A stretch of DNA of 64,000 bases. It comes from JAPPHA01 sp965221575. Lineage in GTDB: Bacteria > Pseudomonadota > Alphaproteobacteria > Rhodobacterales > Rhodobacteraceae. The first letter of the stretch is position 1; every line of letters begins with the position of its first letter. Where the stretch lies: positions 558,001 to 622,000 of the forward strand of contig CBDCSM010000012.1 in the NCBI GenBank assembly GCA_965221575.1, in the 5' to 3' direction. Below, piece by piece: positions 45,366 to 55,241 of this stretch. The notes beneath the pieces are model-generated. The model was not told the DNA's origin and ran no database searches. It saw only the letters and a list, made by a program, of their open reading frames with translations. Both the position numbers and the translations under genes were made by a program.

Positions 45366-46316
45366 TTAGCGTATTGCCTGTCCCATTGAGACCTTGGACG
45401 GTGCATTCTCGAGCTGACTTATGGAGATCGCGATTTCGGCTGCCAGCTTCGCGTTGTTCTTGAGCAATGCGACATTTGCGCACAGCGACCGACCTTCGGT
45501 TGCTTCGAGAACCCTTTGAAGCAGGAAAGGTGTCAGTTCTTTAGATCTGACGCCCAGTTTTCTCGCATCCCGGGTCGCGGATTCAACTGCCGGTTCGATT
45601 ATCTCGCGCGGGATCTCATCGCTTTCGAGAATCGGATTGGCGATGAGCTGACCGCCGGTGAGACCGAGGGAATTCCGCTTCCTGTGCATTACCGCGATGT
45701 CCTCGACGGAATCGACTCTAAGGGGCGCCGGAATTCCTGATGATTTAGACCAGAATGCGGGAAACTCGTCTGCCCCGAAGACCAGGACAGGAACGCCGAG
45801 GGATTCGAGCACTTCGAGTGTCATGGCAATGTCGAGAATTGCCTTAGCCCCCGCGGAAACGACTGTGACAGCGGTCTTGGCCAGTTCATGAAGATCCGCC
45901 GAAACATCGAATGTCTCTGATCCACCCTTGTGTACGCCCCCGATGCCTCCGGTCGCGAAGACCTGTATCCCTGACAGATGGGCAGCTATCATGGTTGCGG
46001 CTACCGTGAGTGAACCATTGCCTCCGGTGACAAGGCAATGGGCCAAGGAATTCCGAGACAGCTTGGAAATTCCGTCGGTGCGGGCAAACAACTCCAATTC
46101 ACGCGCTTCAAGTCCAACACGTAAACATCCGGAAACAACTGCAATTGTTGCTGGAACCGCACCTGATTTTCGAATGATTTCTTCCATGGCGTGCGCAGTC
46201 CGCAGGTTTTCAGGATACGGAAGTCCATGGGAAATGACCGTGCTTTCCAGTGCCACGACAGGTTCGCCGCTCGCGATCGCATTCCTGACTTCGGGATTCA
46301 ATTCAGGTGAGATCAT
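45366..46316 (-). CDS. psuG: Pseudouridine-5'-phosphate glycosidase
   Basis: A cytosolic lyase that splits pseudouridine 5'-phosphate into uracil and ribose 5-phosphate, letting the cell recycle modified RNA bases. 316 residues with the family signatures 'VVALESTVISHGLPYPEN', 'SRNSLAHCLVTGGNGSLTVA', 'FATGGIGGVHKGG', 'DVSADLHELAKT' and the catalytic-lysine region 'SAGAKAILDI'. ATG at 46316 lies inside the end of the kinase gene (14-base overlap), so the two are one operon. A TTG at 46337 is a longer alternative. Confidence 0.95.
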   Translation of the reverse strand: MISPELNPEVRNAIASGEPVVALESTVISHGLPYPENLRTAHAMEEIIRKSGAVPATIAVVSGCLRVGLEARELELFARTDGISKLSRNSLAHCLVTGGNGSLTVAATMIAAHLSGIQVFATGGIGGVHKGGSETFDVSADLHELAKTAVTVVSAGAKAILDIAMTLEVLESLGVPVLVFGADEFPAFWSKSSGIPAPLRVDSVEDIAVMHRKRNSLGLTGGQLIANPILESDEIPREIIEPAVESATRDARKLGVRSKELTPFLLQRVLEATEGRSLCANVALLKNNAKLAAEIAISISQLENAPSKVSMGQAIR

Positions 46317-47205
46317 CGGCTGTTGCACGTTCTTCAAGAAATCGCACGGCGGCGTTCACGGCCTGGTCGAGCGCCTTCTGGGCAGGGGCTCCATTCAATT
46401 CGGCGGCGATATGGCCTGCTGCCAGGGCGTCCCCGGCCCCGGTAACTCGTCCTCCGGCCACGATGCGTTTCGGCAAGGAACTCAGTACGATGGCGTTTTT
46501 CGCCAAGGCTGCTTCGCGTCTCCCGTCAGATACGACAATGCGTGCGTTGGCCAAGGAAGCGATGCAGGTCGCTGCTGTCCTGGCGCAGCTGAAACCGGCG
46601 CTACCAAGGTGGCTGGCCTCGTTGAGGTTGAGGTACAGGGTTGTGTTCTTTCGAGACAAGAATCCGCGGAGCCGTTCTACTTTTGGATGGGAAGGAGCGA
46701 CGACCCGCAGATCGGTATCGTTCAGCGCCGGCAACGTGAGAATTCGGTTGATCGCCGCTTCCGGCAGGTTTCCATCGATGACGACTGTTCCGCCAACCGC
46801 GCGTCCTGAGGACGTCAGCTGATCGTTTTCAAGCGGAGCGAGAATTCCTTCCGTTGATGATTCGAGATTCCGCATGTCGGCAATGGCCCCAACGAGTCCG
46901 TTGCAGTCCTCGACCGCAACGTATCGGTCCGTTCTACTGGTCTGTGACCGGTGGACGAAATTGGTGTCGATCCCTTTCGAAGCTGCCAATTCAAGAAGCT
47001 CGTCTCCCTCGGTATCGGACCCAACGGATGCCAGCATCATGACGTTGATTCCGGATTTTCGAAGTCCCTGAGCAACATTCAAGGCAACGCCACCGGGATT
47101 ACGGACGATCGATCCCGGAACATCGTCCCCCTGATCAATGATCGTGGTGGTATTCCCGATGACGTCCCAGTGCATTGATCCGATGCATAGAACTGGATTT
47201 GCCAT
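46303..47205 (-). CDS. psuK: PfkB-family carbohydrate kinase, probably pseudouridine kinase
   Basis: A 300-residue ribokinase-fold protein. The N-terminal 'CIGSMHWDVIGNTTT' and 'NPGGVALNVAQGLRKSG' and the C-terminal anion-hole/catalytic motif 'VTGAGDALAAGHIAAEL' define the PfkB family. Overlap with psuG, whose substrate is the kinase's product, makes pseudouridine the likely sugar acceptor. Start: ATG at 47205 (a TTG directly before it is in frame). No pseudouridine transporter is adjacent. Confidence 0.88.
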   Translation of the reverse strand: MANPVLCIGSMHWDVIGNTTTIIDQGDDVPGSIVRNPGGVALNVAQGLRKSGINVMMLASVGSDTEGDELLELAASKGIDTNFVHRSQTSRTDRYVAVEDCNGLVGAIADMRNLESSTEGILAPLENDQLTSSGRAVGGTVVIDGNLPEAAINRILTLPALNDTDLRVVAPSHPKVERLRGFLSRKNTTLYLNLNEASHLGSAGFSCARTAATCIASLANARIVVSDGRREAALAKNAIVLSSLPKRIVAGGRVTGAGDALAAGHIAAELNGAPAQKALDQAVNAAVRFLEERATADDLT

Positions 47206-48034
47206 CAAACCGAGCTGAATGAATTTCGATGATCAATTACGACATTACCGTTTGAACTCACAATTGGAAGACATTTCGCAAACATCGGGGTTGGTTAAAA
47301 GCGGAAGCCGCACTTCCTGATGGTACCGTGAAGGCTTGCCTGGCCAAAAAAGTTAAATCCGCGACACTCACATGGGGCCGACTGACTTCCAGACCGCCGT
47401 GACTGTCTCGTCAGGCACAGTCGTTTTCTGGACGGGAACTCCTGATTGGAAACAGTGGATTGAAGCTGGAGATGCCAAAGGCGTGGAACCGGGCGAATAG
47501 TTGTTTCAGCGCAAGGGCGCTGTTCGTGATTTACGGCGGGTCTGGCCCAAGGAGTATTTCGAGGGACAGAAATGTCCGTAGAAACGGCCGCGAGCATGGC
47601 GGGACCTAGAAGGAGATTGCGAGGAGACTGGAGCGATGATCATGAAAATTCCCACGCAGGGTAATACGGCAACGGAATCGCAGAGCCCAGGATTGGCATC
47701 GTCGGCGGGACGTGCTGGCAATGATGATATCGGTAGCTCCGCCATTATCTCGGGTAGCGATTGGAGATCAGTTCAGGCGATGGAATTCATGCGGATATGT
47801 CGCCACTTGCGGTCAATTTATTCAACTAAATCCGGTGCCTGTCAGAGGTTGTTCAGGAATGCGATGTGACTGTCGGGCGGCCCGAGGCGCTCCGGATCAC
47901 CTGGACCGGACCGAGCCAATCAATCAGTGGTCGTTCGGTGCGTTTTTTAGGAGGGGCGCAAACACGCAAAGCGACGTCGAGACAGCCCAAAACGCCTGAT
48001 TGACCCCGTAGCGCCCTTGGGCCAAACGGCGTGG
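47206..48034. other. Gene-free stretch between psuK and the ABC-F gene
   Basis: About 830 bases. A plus-strand frame at 47636 ('MIMKIPTQGNTATESQ') follows GGAG but has no family resemblance and low credibility. I see no insertion-sequence ends, tRNA or terminator. The divergent promoters of psuK and the ABC-F gene must lie here. Confidence 0.4.
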
Positions 48035-49900
48035 ATGCTGCAAATCAGCGACATCCGGTTTGGCTACGACGGCGTACCTCTGTTTCAAGACGCGAGCGTC
48101 ACGATTCCCAGCGGCCACAAGGTCGGCCTCGTCGGGCGAAATGGAACGGGAAAAACAACATTGTTCCGCTTGATACGCGGTGAGCATGAACTTGAAGCAG
48201 GTGAAATCAGGCAACCAAAGGGCACCCGGGTCGGTGGTGTTGATCAAGATCCCGGGGAAGGAGGCTCGCTCCTTGATACGGTGCTTGCCGCCGATAGGGA
48301 ACGCGCCGCTCTGCTTGCCGAAAACCCCGATGACCCCGTTCGAATCGCAGAAGTCCAGACACGGCTTGCCGAGATCGCCGCCTGGTCCGCTGAAGGTCGT
48401 GCAAGCACCATCCTCAAGGGTCTCGGCTTCCCGCACGACCAGCAGATGTTGCCGATTTCCGACCTCTCGGGCGGCTGGCGCATGCGGGTGGTCCTCGCTG
48501 CGTCCCTCTTCGCCTGCCCGGATCTCCTTCTTCTCGACGAGCCGACAAACTTTCTCGATCTCGAAGGCGCTCTCTGGCTACAGGGTTACCTGGCAAGTTA
48601 TCCGCGAACGGCCTTGATCATCAGCCACGACCGAAGCCTGTTGAATCGGGTCGCCGGGTCGATCCTGCATCTCGAGCAGCGAAAGCTCACATTATACCGT
48701 GGCGGATATGACCAGTTTGTGCGCCAACGCGCCGAACGCGCTCAACATTCGGTTGCGGTTGCGAAGAAACAGGCAGCGCGGCGTGCGCGTCTCCAGTCCT
48801 ACGTCGACAGATTTCGTTACAAGGCTGACAAGGCGAAACAGGCCCAATCACGGTTGAAAATGATTAAGCGCATGGTTCCGGTCGTCGCACGTTCAGGAAA
48901 TGGCCATACGGTCTTTCGGTTTTCGGAACCCGAAATCCTTCCGCCACCGCTGATCTCGCTTGAGGGAGTCAGTACGGGCTACAACGGGCGGGAAATACTG
49001 CGAAAGCTGAACCTTCGCGTCGATCAGGATGACAGGATTGCGCTTCTTGGACGAAATGGAGAAGGGAAATCCACTTTTGCCAAATTGCTGTCGAATCGTC
49101 TTGAAGCGATTGGCGGTCGTGTCACCCGGGCCAGGAAGCTCCGTGTCGGCTATTTCGCCCAGCATCAAGTCGAGGAACTTCGTCCAAGTGAAACGCCCTT
49201 CGAACACCTTGCGCGGGAGTTACCCGACAATTCTCTGGCGGAATTGCGATCGATGGCTGCGAGTTTTGGATTGGCCAGCCAACAGGCCGAATTACCGGTC
49301 GCGAATCTCTCGGGAGGACAGCAAGCCCGCCTTTCGCTTCTTCTTGCCACCTGCCATTCGCCCCACATGCTCGTGCTCGACGAACCGACCAACCACCTCG
49401 ACATTGAAAGTCGGGAGGCTCTTGTCGAGGCGTTGAACGCCTACCCTGGGGCGGTCGTACTGATCAGCCATGACGCGTATCTGCTCTCGCATGTCGCGGA
49501 CCGTCTCTGGCTCGTGGAGAGTGGTACGGTTTGGCCTTACGACGACGATCTCGAAGCTTACGGAAATCAGGTCCTTGCGAAAGCCGAGCCAGCGAAGGCT
49601 CAGAGTCCTGCCAGACGGACGCCCGGTGTCAATGCGCGCCTGCGCGCGCTGAGGGCTGAATTGCGAAAATGCGAAGCGCGAGTTCAGAAACTCGTTCAGA
49701 TGCGCCAGGTGCTCGCGCAAGAATTGGCCGACCCGAAGATCTATGCTCCGGACCGGGAATCCGAAGTGATCAAGCGGCAGAAACGGTATTCCGAAGTCGA
49801 AGACCGTCTTGACCGGGCCGAAGACCTGTGGCTCGCGGCTCAGGAGAAACTCGAAATGGCGGAAGCCAATCCGGCCGCCAACGTTCCCTCAGACGGGTGA
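48035..49900 (+). CDS. ABC-F family ATPase (YheS/Uup group)
   Basis: A 621-residue soluble protein with two ABC domains and no membrane part, acting on ribosomes. Domain 1 has Walker A 'GLVGRNGTGKTTLF', signature 'LSGGWRMRV' and Walker B 'LLLLDEPTNFLDLEG'. The linker (about 240-300) is basic and helical ('KADKAKQAQSRLKMIKRM'). Domain 2 has 'ALLGRNGEGKSTFAKLL', 'LSGGQQARLSL' and 'MLVLDEPTNHLDIES'. A C-terminal coiled-coil arm follows. The opening 'MLQISDIRFGYDG' resembles E. coli YheS. ATG at 48035; a TTG at 48017 is open but weaker. An IS630 element sits nine bases past the stop. Confidence 0.92.
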   Translation: MLQISDIRFGYDGVPLFQDASVTIPSGHKVGLVGRNGTGKTTLFRLIRGEHELEAGEIRQPKGTRVGGVDQDPGEGGSLLDTVLAADRERAALLAENPDDPVRIAEVQTRLAEIAAWSAEGRASTILKGLGFPHDQQMLPISDLSGGWRMRVVLAASLFACPDLLLLDEPTNFLDLEGALWLQGYLASYPRTALIISHDRSLLNRVAGSILHLEQRKLTLYRGGYDQFVRQRAERAQHSVAVAKKQAARRARLQSYVDRFRYKADKAKQAQSRLKMIKRMVPVVARSGNGHTVFRFSEPEILPPPLISLEGVSTGYNGREILRKLNLRVDQDDRIALLGRNGEGKSTFAKLLSNRLEAIGGRVTRARKLRVGYFAQHQVEELRPSETPFEHLARELPDNSLAELRSMAASFGLASQQAELPVANLSGGQQARLSLLLATCHSPHMLVLDEPTNHLDIESREALVEALNAYPGAVVLISHDAYLLSHVADRLWLVESGTVWPYDDDLEAYGNQVLAKAEPAKAQSPARRTPGVNARLRALRAELRKCEARVQKLVQMRQVLAQELADPKIYAPDRESEVIKRQKRYSEVEDRLDRAEDLWLAAQEKLEMAEANPAANVPSDG

Positions 49901-49909
49901 CCGGTAATA

Positions 49910-51135
49910 CCAATACAATTTAGAAAAGACTCATGCGAATGATTCGCATTTGCAACAGCGCATCTTGGGTGTGATCGGTGCGGTTATCCTCTATTCTGTG
50001 GTTAGGAAAGACCCAGAAGGAGGATGACATGTCTGCGAAAATCGCTGTCACGCGCACTGACCACACACCCGAGAACTTACGCGCGCTGGCATCGCAGCAC
50101 AAGTACCGGGACTGCAGGGTTCGTTTGCGGGCGATCGCACTGATCATTGAGGACGAGCTGTCGCGGGGCGAGATTGCGTGTGGTGTTGGTGTTGATGTCC
50201 AGACCCTGCGCGACTGGGTTGTGCGCTACAACGCGCGGGGCCTGGATGGTTTGCGCGATGCTGCACGCTCGGGCCGTCCACGGAAGCTGGACGCGCGCCA
50301 GACTGCGGAGTTCGTGTCGAAGATTGAAGCTGGCACCGACCCTGATGCGGGCGAGCCTTCCCGCTGGACGCTTGCTGCGATCCAGCAGTGGATCAAGGAT
50401 CGGTTCGACGTGGACTATACGGTGGAAGGCGTGCGTCAGATGCTTCGCCGTCTCGGCTTCCGGCATCTGTCGCCGCGGCCGATCCACCCCAAGGCGAACC
50501 CCGAGGCCCAGGAGGAGTTCCGTAATACATTCAGTCAGTTAGTCCAGGACAGCCTTCCCGAGAGCGTGTCGAGCGAGGATGTACTTGTGTACTTCCAGGA
50601 CGAGGCCCGCATTGGCCAGAAGGGGATGCTGTCACGGGTTTGGGCCCGGAAGGGAACACGCCCGCGCATACCGCGGGACTACCGGTACGGCTATGTCTAT
50701 CTGTTCTCGGCAGCCTGTCCCGAGACCGGAAATGCGGTCGGACATGTGTGCGACAAGGCGAACACCGAGGAAATGAACCGTCATCTGCAGGATGTCGGCA
50801 GGGAGCTTGCCGACGGCAAACATGCGGTGGTGGTCTTGGACGGGGCAGGATGGCACCGGTCGAAGGATCTCGAAATTCCGTCGAACGTCTCATTGCTCCG
50901 GCTGCCGCCGTACAGTCCGGAACTGAACCCGATCGAGACACTCTTCTCAGTCCTCAAGCATGGTCACTTTGCGAACCGGGTGTTCGAGAGCGCCGAGCAT
51001 GTCAGGGAAACCGTAACGCAGGTGTGGGACGCCTACGCCCACAAGACCGGGGAGATCATGCAAATCACCAGGAGAGACTGGGCACAACTATGAAAAACCG
51101 ACCCAAATCTATCGGTGATTACTTTCTTGGACTGG
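49910..51135 (+). mobile_element. IS630-family insertion sequence
   Basis: A 1226-base element. The left end reads CCAATACAA and the right end, inverted, CCAGTCCAA, with weaker similarity further in. TA stands directly outside both ends (49908-49909 and 51136-51137), the target duplication expected for IS630/Tc1-mariner types. It carries a single intact transposase. It sits just past the ABC-F stop, so it does not break that gene. Confidence 0.8.
50029..51093 (+). CDS. IS630-family transposase
   Basis: A 354-residue transposase. The N-terminal half has helix-turn-helix motifs ('GVGVDVQTLRDWVVRYNARG' and 'EGVRQMLRRLGFRH'). The DDE catalytic residues appear in 'YFQDEARIG', 'VVVLDGAGWHRS' and 'LPPYSPELNPIETLF'. 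No stops or frameshifts, so probably active. ATG at 50029 follows AAGGAGG at good distance. Codon use is more GC-biased than the neighbours. Confidence 0.92.
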   Translation: MSAKIAVTRTDHTPENLRALASQHKYRDCRVRLRAIALIIEDELSRGEIACGVGVDVQTLRDWVVRYNARGLDGLRDAARSGRPRKLDARQTAEFVSKIEAGTDPDAGEPSRWTLAAIQQWIKDRFDVDYTVEGVRQMLRRLGFRHLSPRPIHPKANPEAQEEFRNTFSQLVQDSLPESVSSEDVLVYFQDEARIGQKGMLSRVWARKGTRPRIPRDYRYGYVYLFSAACPETGNAVGHVCDKANTEEMNRHLQDVGRELADGKHAVVVLDGAGWHRSKDLEIPSNVSLLRLPPYSPELNPIETLFSVLKHGHFANRVFESAEHVRETVTQVWDAYAHKTGEIMQITRRDWAQL

Positions 51136-51137
51136 TA

Positions 51138-51520
51138 TAACTTCGGGAGCGACATGCCTGTCGCTTACGTCATGCGGTTCCGAATACCTTCCTTCGCAGG
51201 TCCGGATTCGGATGGGTTCCGGGCTCGTCGTGTGTCCGTTCCGGATCACATGTTTCTATTACTGAACCCGGAATCTGCCTTCACATTCAGTGCATGCGCC
51301 ACGAAGATATCACATTTGCGGGCCGCGTCCGACGATTTCGCTTTGAATGATAGAGTGAACTCCTTTTGGCAGCTGCCAGATTTGTCAAAGGGTTTTCAGG
51401 CCTCGGCACAGAGCTCAAGTGGCACCGAGCCCGGTTGACCTCTGCAAGCATCGATCGGATACTGACCACGTAGCCGGAAGTGGCGGACACGTACCCGACA
51501 CAATTTGGAGCATTGGACCC
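51138..51520. other. Gene-free stretch after the IS630 element
   Basis: About 380 bases between the element and the cupin gene. It presumably carries the cupin's promoter. No other feature seen. Confidence 0.4.
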
Positions 51521-51922
51521 ATGGAAATCCATCGTGCAGGATCCCGTCCGTCAAGCGAGGGGCCAGGTGAGTACTTTAGCGGCCGCGTCCGTCTTGACCC
51601 TGTGATCTCGGCTCCCGACCCGGCGCGTGTCCGGGTCATCACGGTCACCTTCGAACCTCGTGCACGCACCGCCTGGCACACACACCCGCTCGGACAGGCA
51701 CTTATCGTTGTCGCGGGGAAGGGCCTTGCCCAGACTGACGGTGGTCCGGTTCAAGACATGCTGCCCGGAGATGTCGTCTGGTTTGGTCCGGGTGAGCGAC
51801 ACTGGCACGGTGCGGCGCCGGAGACCGGCATGACGCATATAGCGATTCAGGAGGCCGTCGACGGTTCGACCGTAACTTGGCTTGAGCAGGTCACCGACGC
51901 CGAATACGCGGGCGAGGCCTGA
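51521..51922 (+). CDS. Cupin-domain protein, (R)-mandelonitrile-lyase-like
   Basis: A 133-residue single cupin barrel. The metal-binding motif 1 is 'RTAWHTHPLGQALIVVAGKG' (two His, Gln) and motif 2 is 'PGDVVWFGPGERHWHGAAP'. Small cupins of this pattern include bacterial manganese-dependent hydroxynitrile lyases and partners of carboxymuconolactone-decarboxylase-like proteins. Which reaction applies here is not known. The ATG at 51521 begins just before homology; GGAG lies 13 bases upstream, so initiation may be weak. Confidence 0.8.
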   Translation: MEIHRAGSRPSSEGPGEYFSGRVRLDPVISAPDPARVRVITVTFEPRARTAWHTHPLGQALIVVAGKGLAQTDGGPVQDMLPGDVVWFGPGERHWHGAAPETGMTHIAIQEAVDGSTVTWLEQVTDAEYAGEA

Positions 51923-52341
51923 GGGAGGGTTCTCTCTTTGCCTGTCACCGTCGGAACAGTGGCGGGCGGGTGAATTTGGGTGGACGCCAGTTCCGAGGAT
52001 GCCTGGCCAGATCCCCCAGGGAGCATATTCACACCTGATACTCCTGTGACACGACGGGAATATCCTCAACCCGGCCGAAAAGCTCGACATGTGTCACCGC
52101 ATGCCATGAAGAAATTTCGAAATGAAAAAAGCGTGCGTGTAACTGGAGCAAGGTGGAACGCGGCATTTCGCGGAAGTGGACACTCCACTCCCGAGCATCG
52201 ACTCTGATCTTGCCATGGTTTGCCGAGTAACGTAACAGCGGCGCATCACGCAGGCGGATTCGGGCGACTACGATAGGGTGGCCGTCCACCGGTTGAACAT
52301 TTGTTCTTGATCCGCCGAGGCCAAACCGGAAAGGAATTTGA
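51923..52341. promoter_or_regulatory. Upstream region of rpsB-tsf
   Basis: About 420 bases before rpsB, with no gene. It probably contains the ribosomal-protein promoter and S2 autoregulatory leader, but I cannot point to a specific site. Confidence 0.35.
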
Positions 52342-53187
52342 ATGTCGCTTCCTGATTTTTCGTTGCGCCAGCTTTTGGAGGCTGGCGTGCATTTTGGTCA
52401 CCAGACACATCGATGGAATCCCCGAATGGGCGAATTCATCTACGGTGCCCGGAATGGCATACACATCATAGACCTGACTCAAACGGTCCCGATGATGGAC
52501 GCCGCGCTGAATGCGATTCGTGAAACTGTCGCCAAAGGCGGCCGGATTCTGTTTGTCGGCACGAAACGCCAAGCACAGAAACCGATTTCAGAGGCCGCAC
52601 AACGCTCTGCGCAATTCCACGTCAATCATCGTTGGCTCGGTGGTACGCTGACCAACTGGAAGACGGTTTCGAATTCGATAGGGCGGCTTAAGGAAATCGA
52701 CGACAGACTGGAATCCGGAACCGAGGGCATGACCAAAAAGGAGCGCCTCGGAATCGAACGCGAACAGCGAAAGTTGCAGGCATCACTGGGGGGCATTAGG
52801 GAAATGGGCGGCGTCCCGGACCTTCTCTTCGTTGTCGATGTCCAAAAGGAATCCCTGGCAGTTGCCGAGGCAAACAAGCTTGGAATCCCTGTCGTCGCGA
52901 TCGTCGATACCAATTGTGCACCGGAAGGGATCGATTACCTTGTTCCGGGAAACGATGACGCGTCACGTGCGATAGCGTTTTATTGCGATCTGGCAGCCCG
53001 TGCCGCCTTGGCTGGGGTCGAGGAACAGATGGGCTCGGAAGGTATCGATGTCGGCGAATTGGCAGAATTGCCCAGTCAGGCCGAGGAGGTCGCAAAAACT
53101 GTTGCTGAACAACCACCGGCCGAAGCGGCCGAAGCTGCGGAACCGGCAGCAGTGGCGGAAGAAGATACCGATACTAAGGCTGAGTGA
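52342..53187 (+). CDS. rpsB: 30S ribosomal protein S2
   Basis: S2 binds late to the 30S subunit and contacts S1. The core (1-235) has 'LEAGVHFGHQTHRWNPRMGE', 'AKGGRILFVGTKRQAQKPIS', 'RWLGGTLTNWKTV' and 'PVVAIVDTNCAPEGIDYLVP'. The 281-residue length comes from a C-terminal extension rich in Ala, Glu and Pro from about 236, common in alphaproteobacteria. The ATG follows AAGGA. tsf follows after 116 bases in the usual order. Confidence 0.98.
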   Translation: MSLPDFSLRQLLEAGVHFGHQTHRWNPRMGEFIYGARNGIHIIDLTQTVPMMDAALNAIRETVAKGGRILFVGTKRQAQKPISEAAQRSAQFHVNHRWLGGTLTNWKTVSNSIGRLKEIDDRLESGTEGMTKKERLGIEREQRKLQASLGGIREMGGVPDLLFVVDVQKESLAVAEANKLGIPVVAIVDTNCAPEGIDYLVPGNDDASRAIAFYCDLAARAALAGVEEQMGSEGIDVGELAELPSQAEEVAKTVAEQPPAEAAEAAEPAAVAEEDTDTKAE

Positions 53188-53303
53188 ACGGGAAATACTC
53201 GCGCGGTGATCTCGCCGTGTCCGGAGCTGGGATCAGCCAGTGAACGGCTTCGTGCCCCGGCCATCCATTCAACATCAATAACGAACTTTCGGGGGTACGG
53301 GAA

Positions 53304-54179
53304 ATGTCGATTCCTGCAAAACTTGTGAAACAACTGCGCGACATGTCGGGTGCCGGAATGATGGACGCCAAACGGGCTCTGGTCGAGAACAATGGAGACA
53401 TTGAAGCTTCGCTTGACTGGTTACGTACAAAGGGGTTGGCCAAGGCGGCCAAGAAGTCCAGCAGGACGGCTTCCGAGGGGTTGGTCGGCGTTGCTGTCAG
53501 CGGCGGAGTGGGAGTCGCTGTCGAGGTCAACGCAGAAACCGACTTCGTTGCAAAAAATGTAGATTTTCAACAACTTGTTCGTGATATTACCGATGCCGCG
53601 CTTGGTGTGGATGATGTGGAGTCCCTGCGGTCCGCCGACCTTGGTGGACCAACGGTCGAGGAAGCGGTCGCGTCCAAGGTTGCGACCATCGGCGAGAACA
53701 TGGGCGTCCGGCGGATGGCGCGATTGACGGGAGACCACGTGGCAAGCTACGTCCACAATGCAGTGGCGGGCGGTATGGGCAAGATCGGGACGATTGTCGC
53801 GATCAAGGGAGCAGACAAAGATACTGCGCGAAAATTCGCCATGCACGTGGCGGCGTCAAATCCGGTCGCGTTGAGCGAGGCCGATCTGGACCCGGAACTC
53901 GTCGAGAGAGAAAAGGCGATTCTCCTGGAGCAAGCGCGCCAGTCTGGAAAACCGGAAAAGGCCGTCGAAATGATGGTTGCTGGCCGCTGGAGGAAATACT
54001 GTGAGGAGTTTACGCTCCTGAAACAGAAATTTGTGATGGACCCTGATCAGACTGTCGGTGCCATTGCCGACAAGGCAGAAATCGAGATTCTCGGGTTCGC
54101 GAGGCTGGAGGTCGGAGAAGGGATCGAAAAGAACGAGGAGGACTTCGCGGCCGAGGTTGCGAAAGCAATGGGCGGCTAA
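53304..54179 (+). CDS. tsf: Elongation factor Ts
   Basis: The guanine-nucleotide exchange factor for EF-Tu, 291 residues. It has the N-terminal UBA-like module ('MSGAGMMDAKRALVENNGDI'), the 'VEVNAETDFVAKN' core contact, 'HVAASNPVALSEADLD' and the coiled-coil/C-terminal module. Full length with a normal end. In most alphaproteobacteria pyrH and frr follow; here the next gene is aroQ on the opposite strand. Confidence 0.98.
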   Translation: MSIPAKLVKQLRDMSGAGMMDAKRALVENNGDIEASLDWLRTKGLAKAAKKSSRTASEGLVGVAVSGGVGVAVEVNAETDFVAKNVDFQQLVRDITDAALGVDDVESLRSADLGGPTVEEAVASKVATIGENMGVRRMARLTGDHVASYVHNAVAGGMGKIGTIVAIKGADKDTARKFAMHVAASNPVALSEADLDPELVEREKAILLEQARQSGKPEKAVEMMVAGRWRKYCEEFTLLKQKFVMDPDQTVGAIADKAEIEILGFARLEVGEGIEKNEEDFAAEVAKAMGG

Positions 54180-54362
54180 TATTCCTTCGCGAAATCCGCC
54201 ATGTCGTGTCTTCCACGGGTTTCCTCGACAGTTTGAACTGACGGTTTGGTAATCTCCTGCCGGTTTTCGACTTGAAGTGGGGGAGGGGCATGGGACGGCA
54301 TCGGTGCGTCGCCTGCCTCTTCGTTTTTTTGTCTCTGGGTCAGGGGCAAGTGCGGTCGCGCT

Positions 54363-54821
54363 TCAGGTGGCAGGTCGGTCCTTCCCGCTTGTTTCACCGT
54401 CAATGAGCAAGTCGATGGCTTTCGTATAGCTTTCGGCCCCATGACCCGAAATCACGCCAAACGCGACCCGCGCAATATATGAAACCCTTCTGAACTCTTC
54501 TCTGGCCTGAACATCCGTCAAGTGGACCTCGATGGTTGGAATACCAGTTCCGCCAATCGCGTCCATGAGTGCGATTGACGTGTGGGTGTAGCCACCCGCG
54601 TTCAGAACGATGCCATCGAAATGCCCCATTGCCTCGTGGATCCAGTCGATGAGTGTGCCCTCGTGATTTGATTGCCGGCACTCGACATGAACCCCGCGGC
54701 TCGTGCCGTATGCGATGCACTTGGCTTCGAGGTCCTCAAGCGAGCCCGTTCCGTAGAGATCCGGATCCCTGATTCCCAGAATATTCATGTTTGGTCCGTT
54801 CAGGATCAGAATTGATTTCAT
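54363..54821 (-). CDS. aroQ: Type II 3-dehydroquinate dehydratase
   Basis: A shikimate-pathway enzyme that dehydrates 3-dehydroquinate, forming dodecamers in the cytosol. 152 residues with the opening 'ILILNGPNMNILGIRDPDLY' (substrate-binding Asn; the catalytic Tyr follows in 'LYG'), 'RQSNHEGTLIDWIHEA', 'IVLNAGGYTHTSIALMDAI', 'PTIEVHLTDVQAREEFR' and the catalytic-histidine segment 'ISGHGAESY'. The partner genes accB-accC, often downstream of aroQ, are not here. Confidence 0.97.
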   Translation of the reverse strand: MKSILILNGPNMNILGIRDPDLYGTGSLEDLEAKCIAYGTSRGVHVECRQSNHEGTLIDWIHEAMGHFDGIVLNAGGYTHTSIALMDAIGGTGIPTIEVHLTDVQAREEFRRVSYIARVAFGVISGHGAESYTKAIDLLIDGETSGKDRPAT

Positions 54822-55241
54822 GTATCTTGAACTCCGTCATTGCTCAGGGATGATCCGGCATCGGATCTCCGTCCGGGTGGCCGAAGGCCTTCAATGTTCC
54901 CTTGGTACAGATTCGAATTTGGAATCCGCTGGACTCAGACCATCATTTTATCACCATGGACGAACGGAGACGACGAATTTTGACGAAGTGCGAGGTTCCG
55001 ATGACTTGAGTTGACCGAGACACCGCATTTTGCGCATCCTGGCATGAATCCTGCCCCCCTTTCTGGAATTCGCGGCGCGTCCCCGCCACGGCTTCCGGAT
55101 GTTCTGTGTCACTTCCGGTCAGGATCTCTTGCGGAATGACGACATGAGTTTTTCGGAGTACGTACTTGAGTTTATGGAAGAAAATCGTCCATGATGCAGA
55201 ACGGCCGCACGTTTGTCAGAAGAACAGAAAGAGGACAAGAC
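54822..55241. other. Gene-free divergent spacer between aroQ and a cupin gene
   Basis: About 420 bases holding divergent upstream regions. No credible gene, repeat or RNA seen. Confidence 0.4.

Noticed and set aside
47636..47869. 77-codon plus-strand frame after GGAG
   Set aside because: A ribosome-like site is present but the start spacing is too short, and the protein has no conserved pattern.
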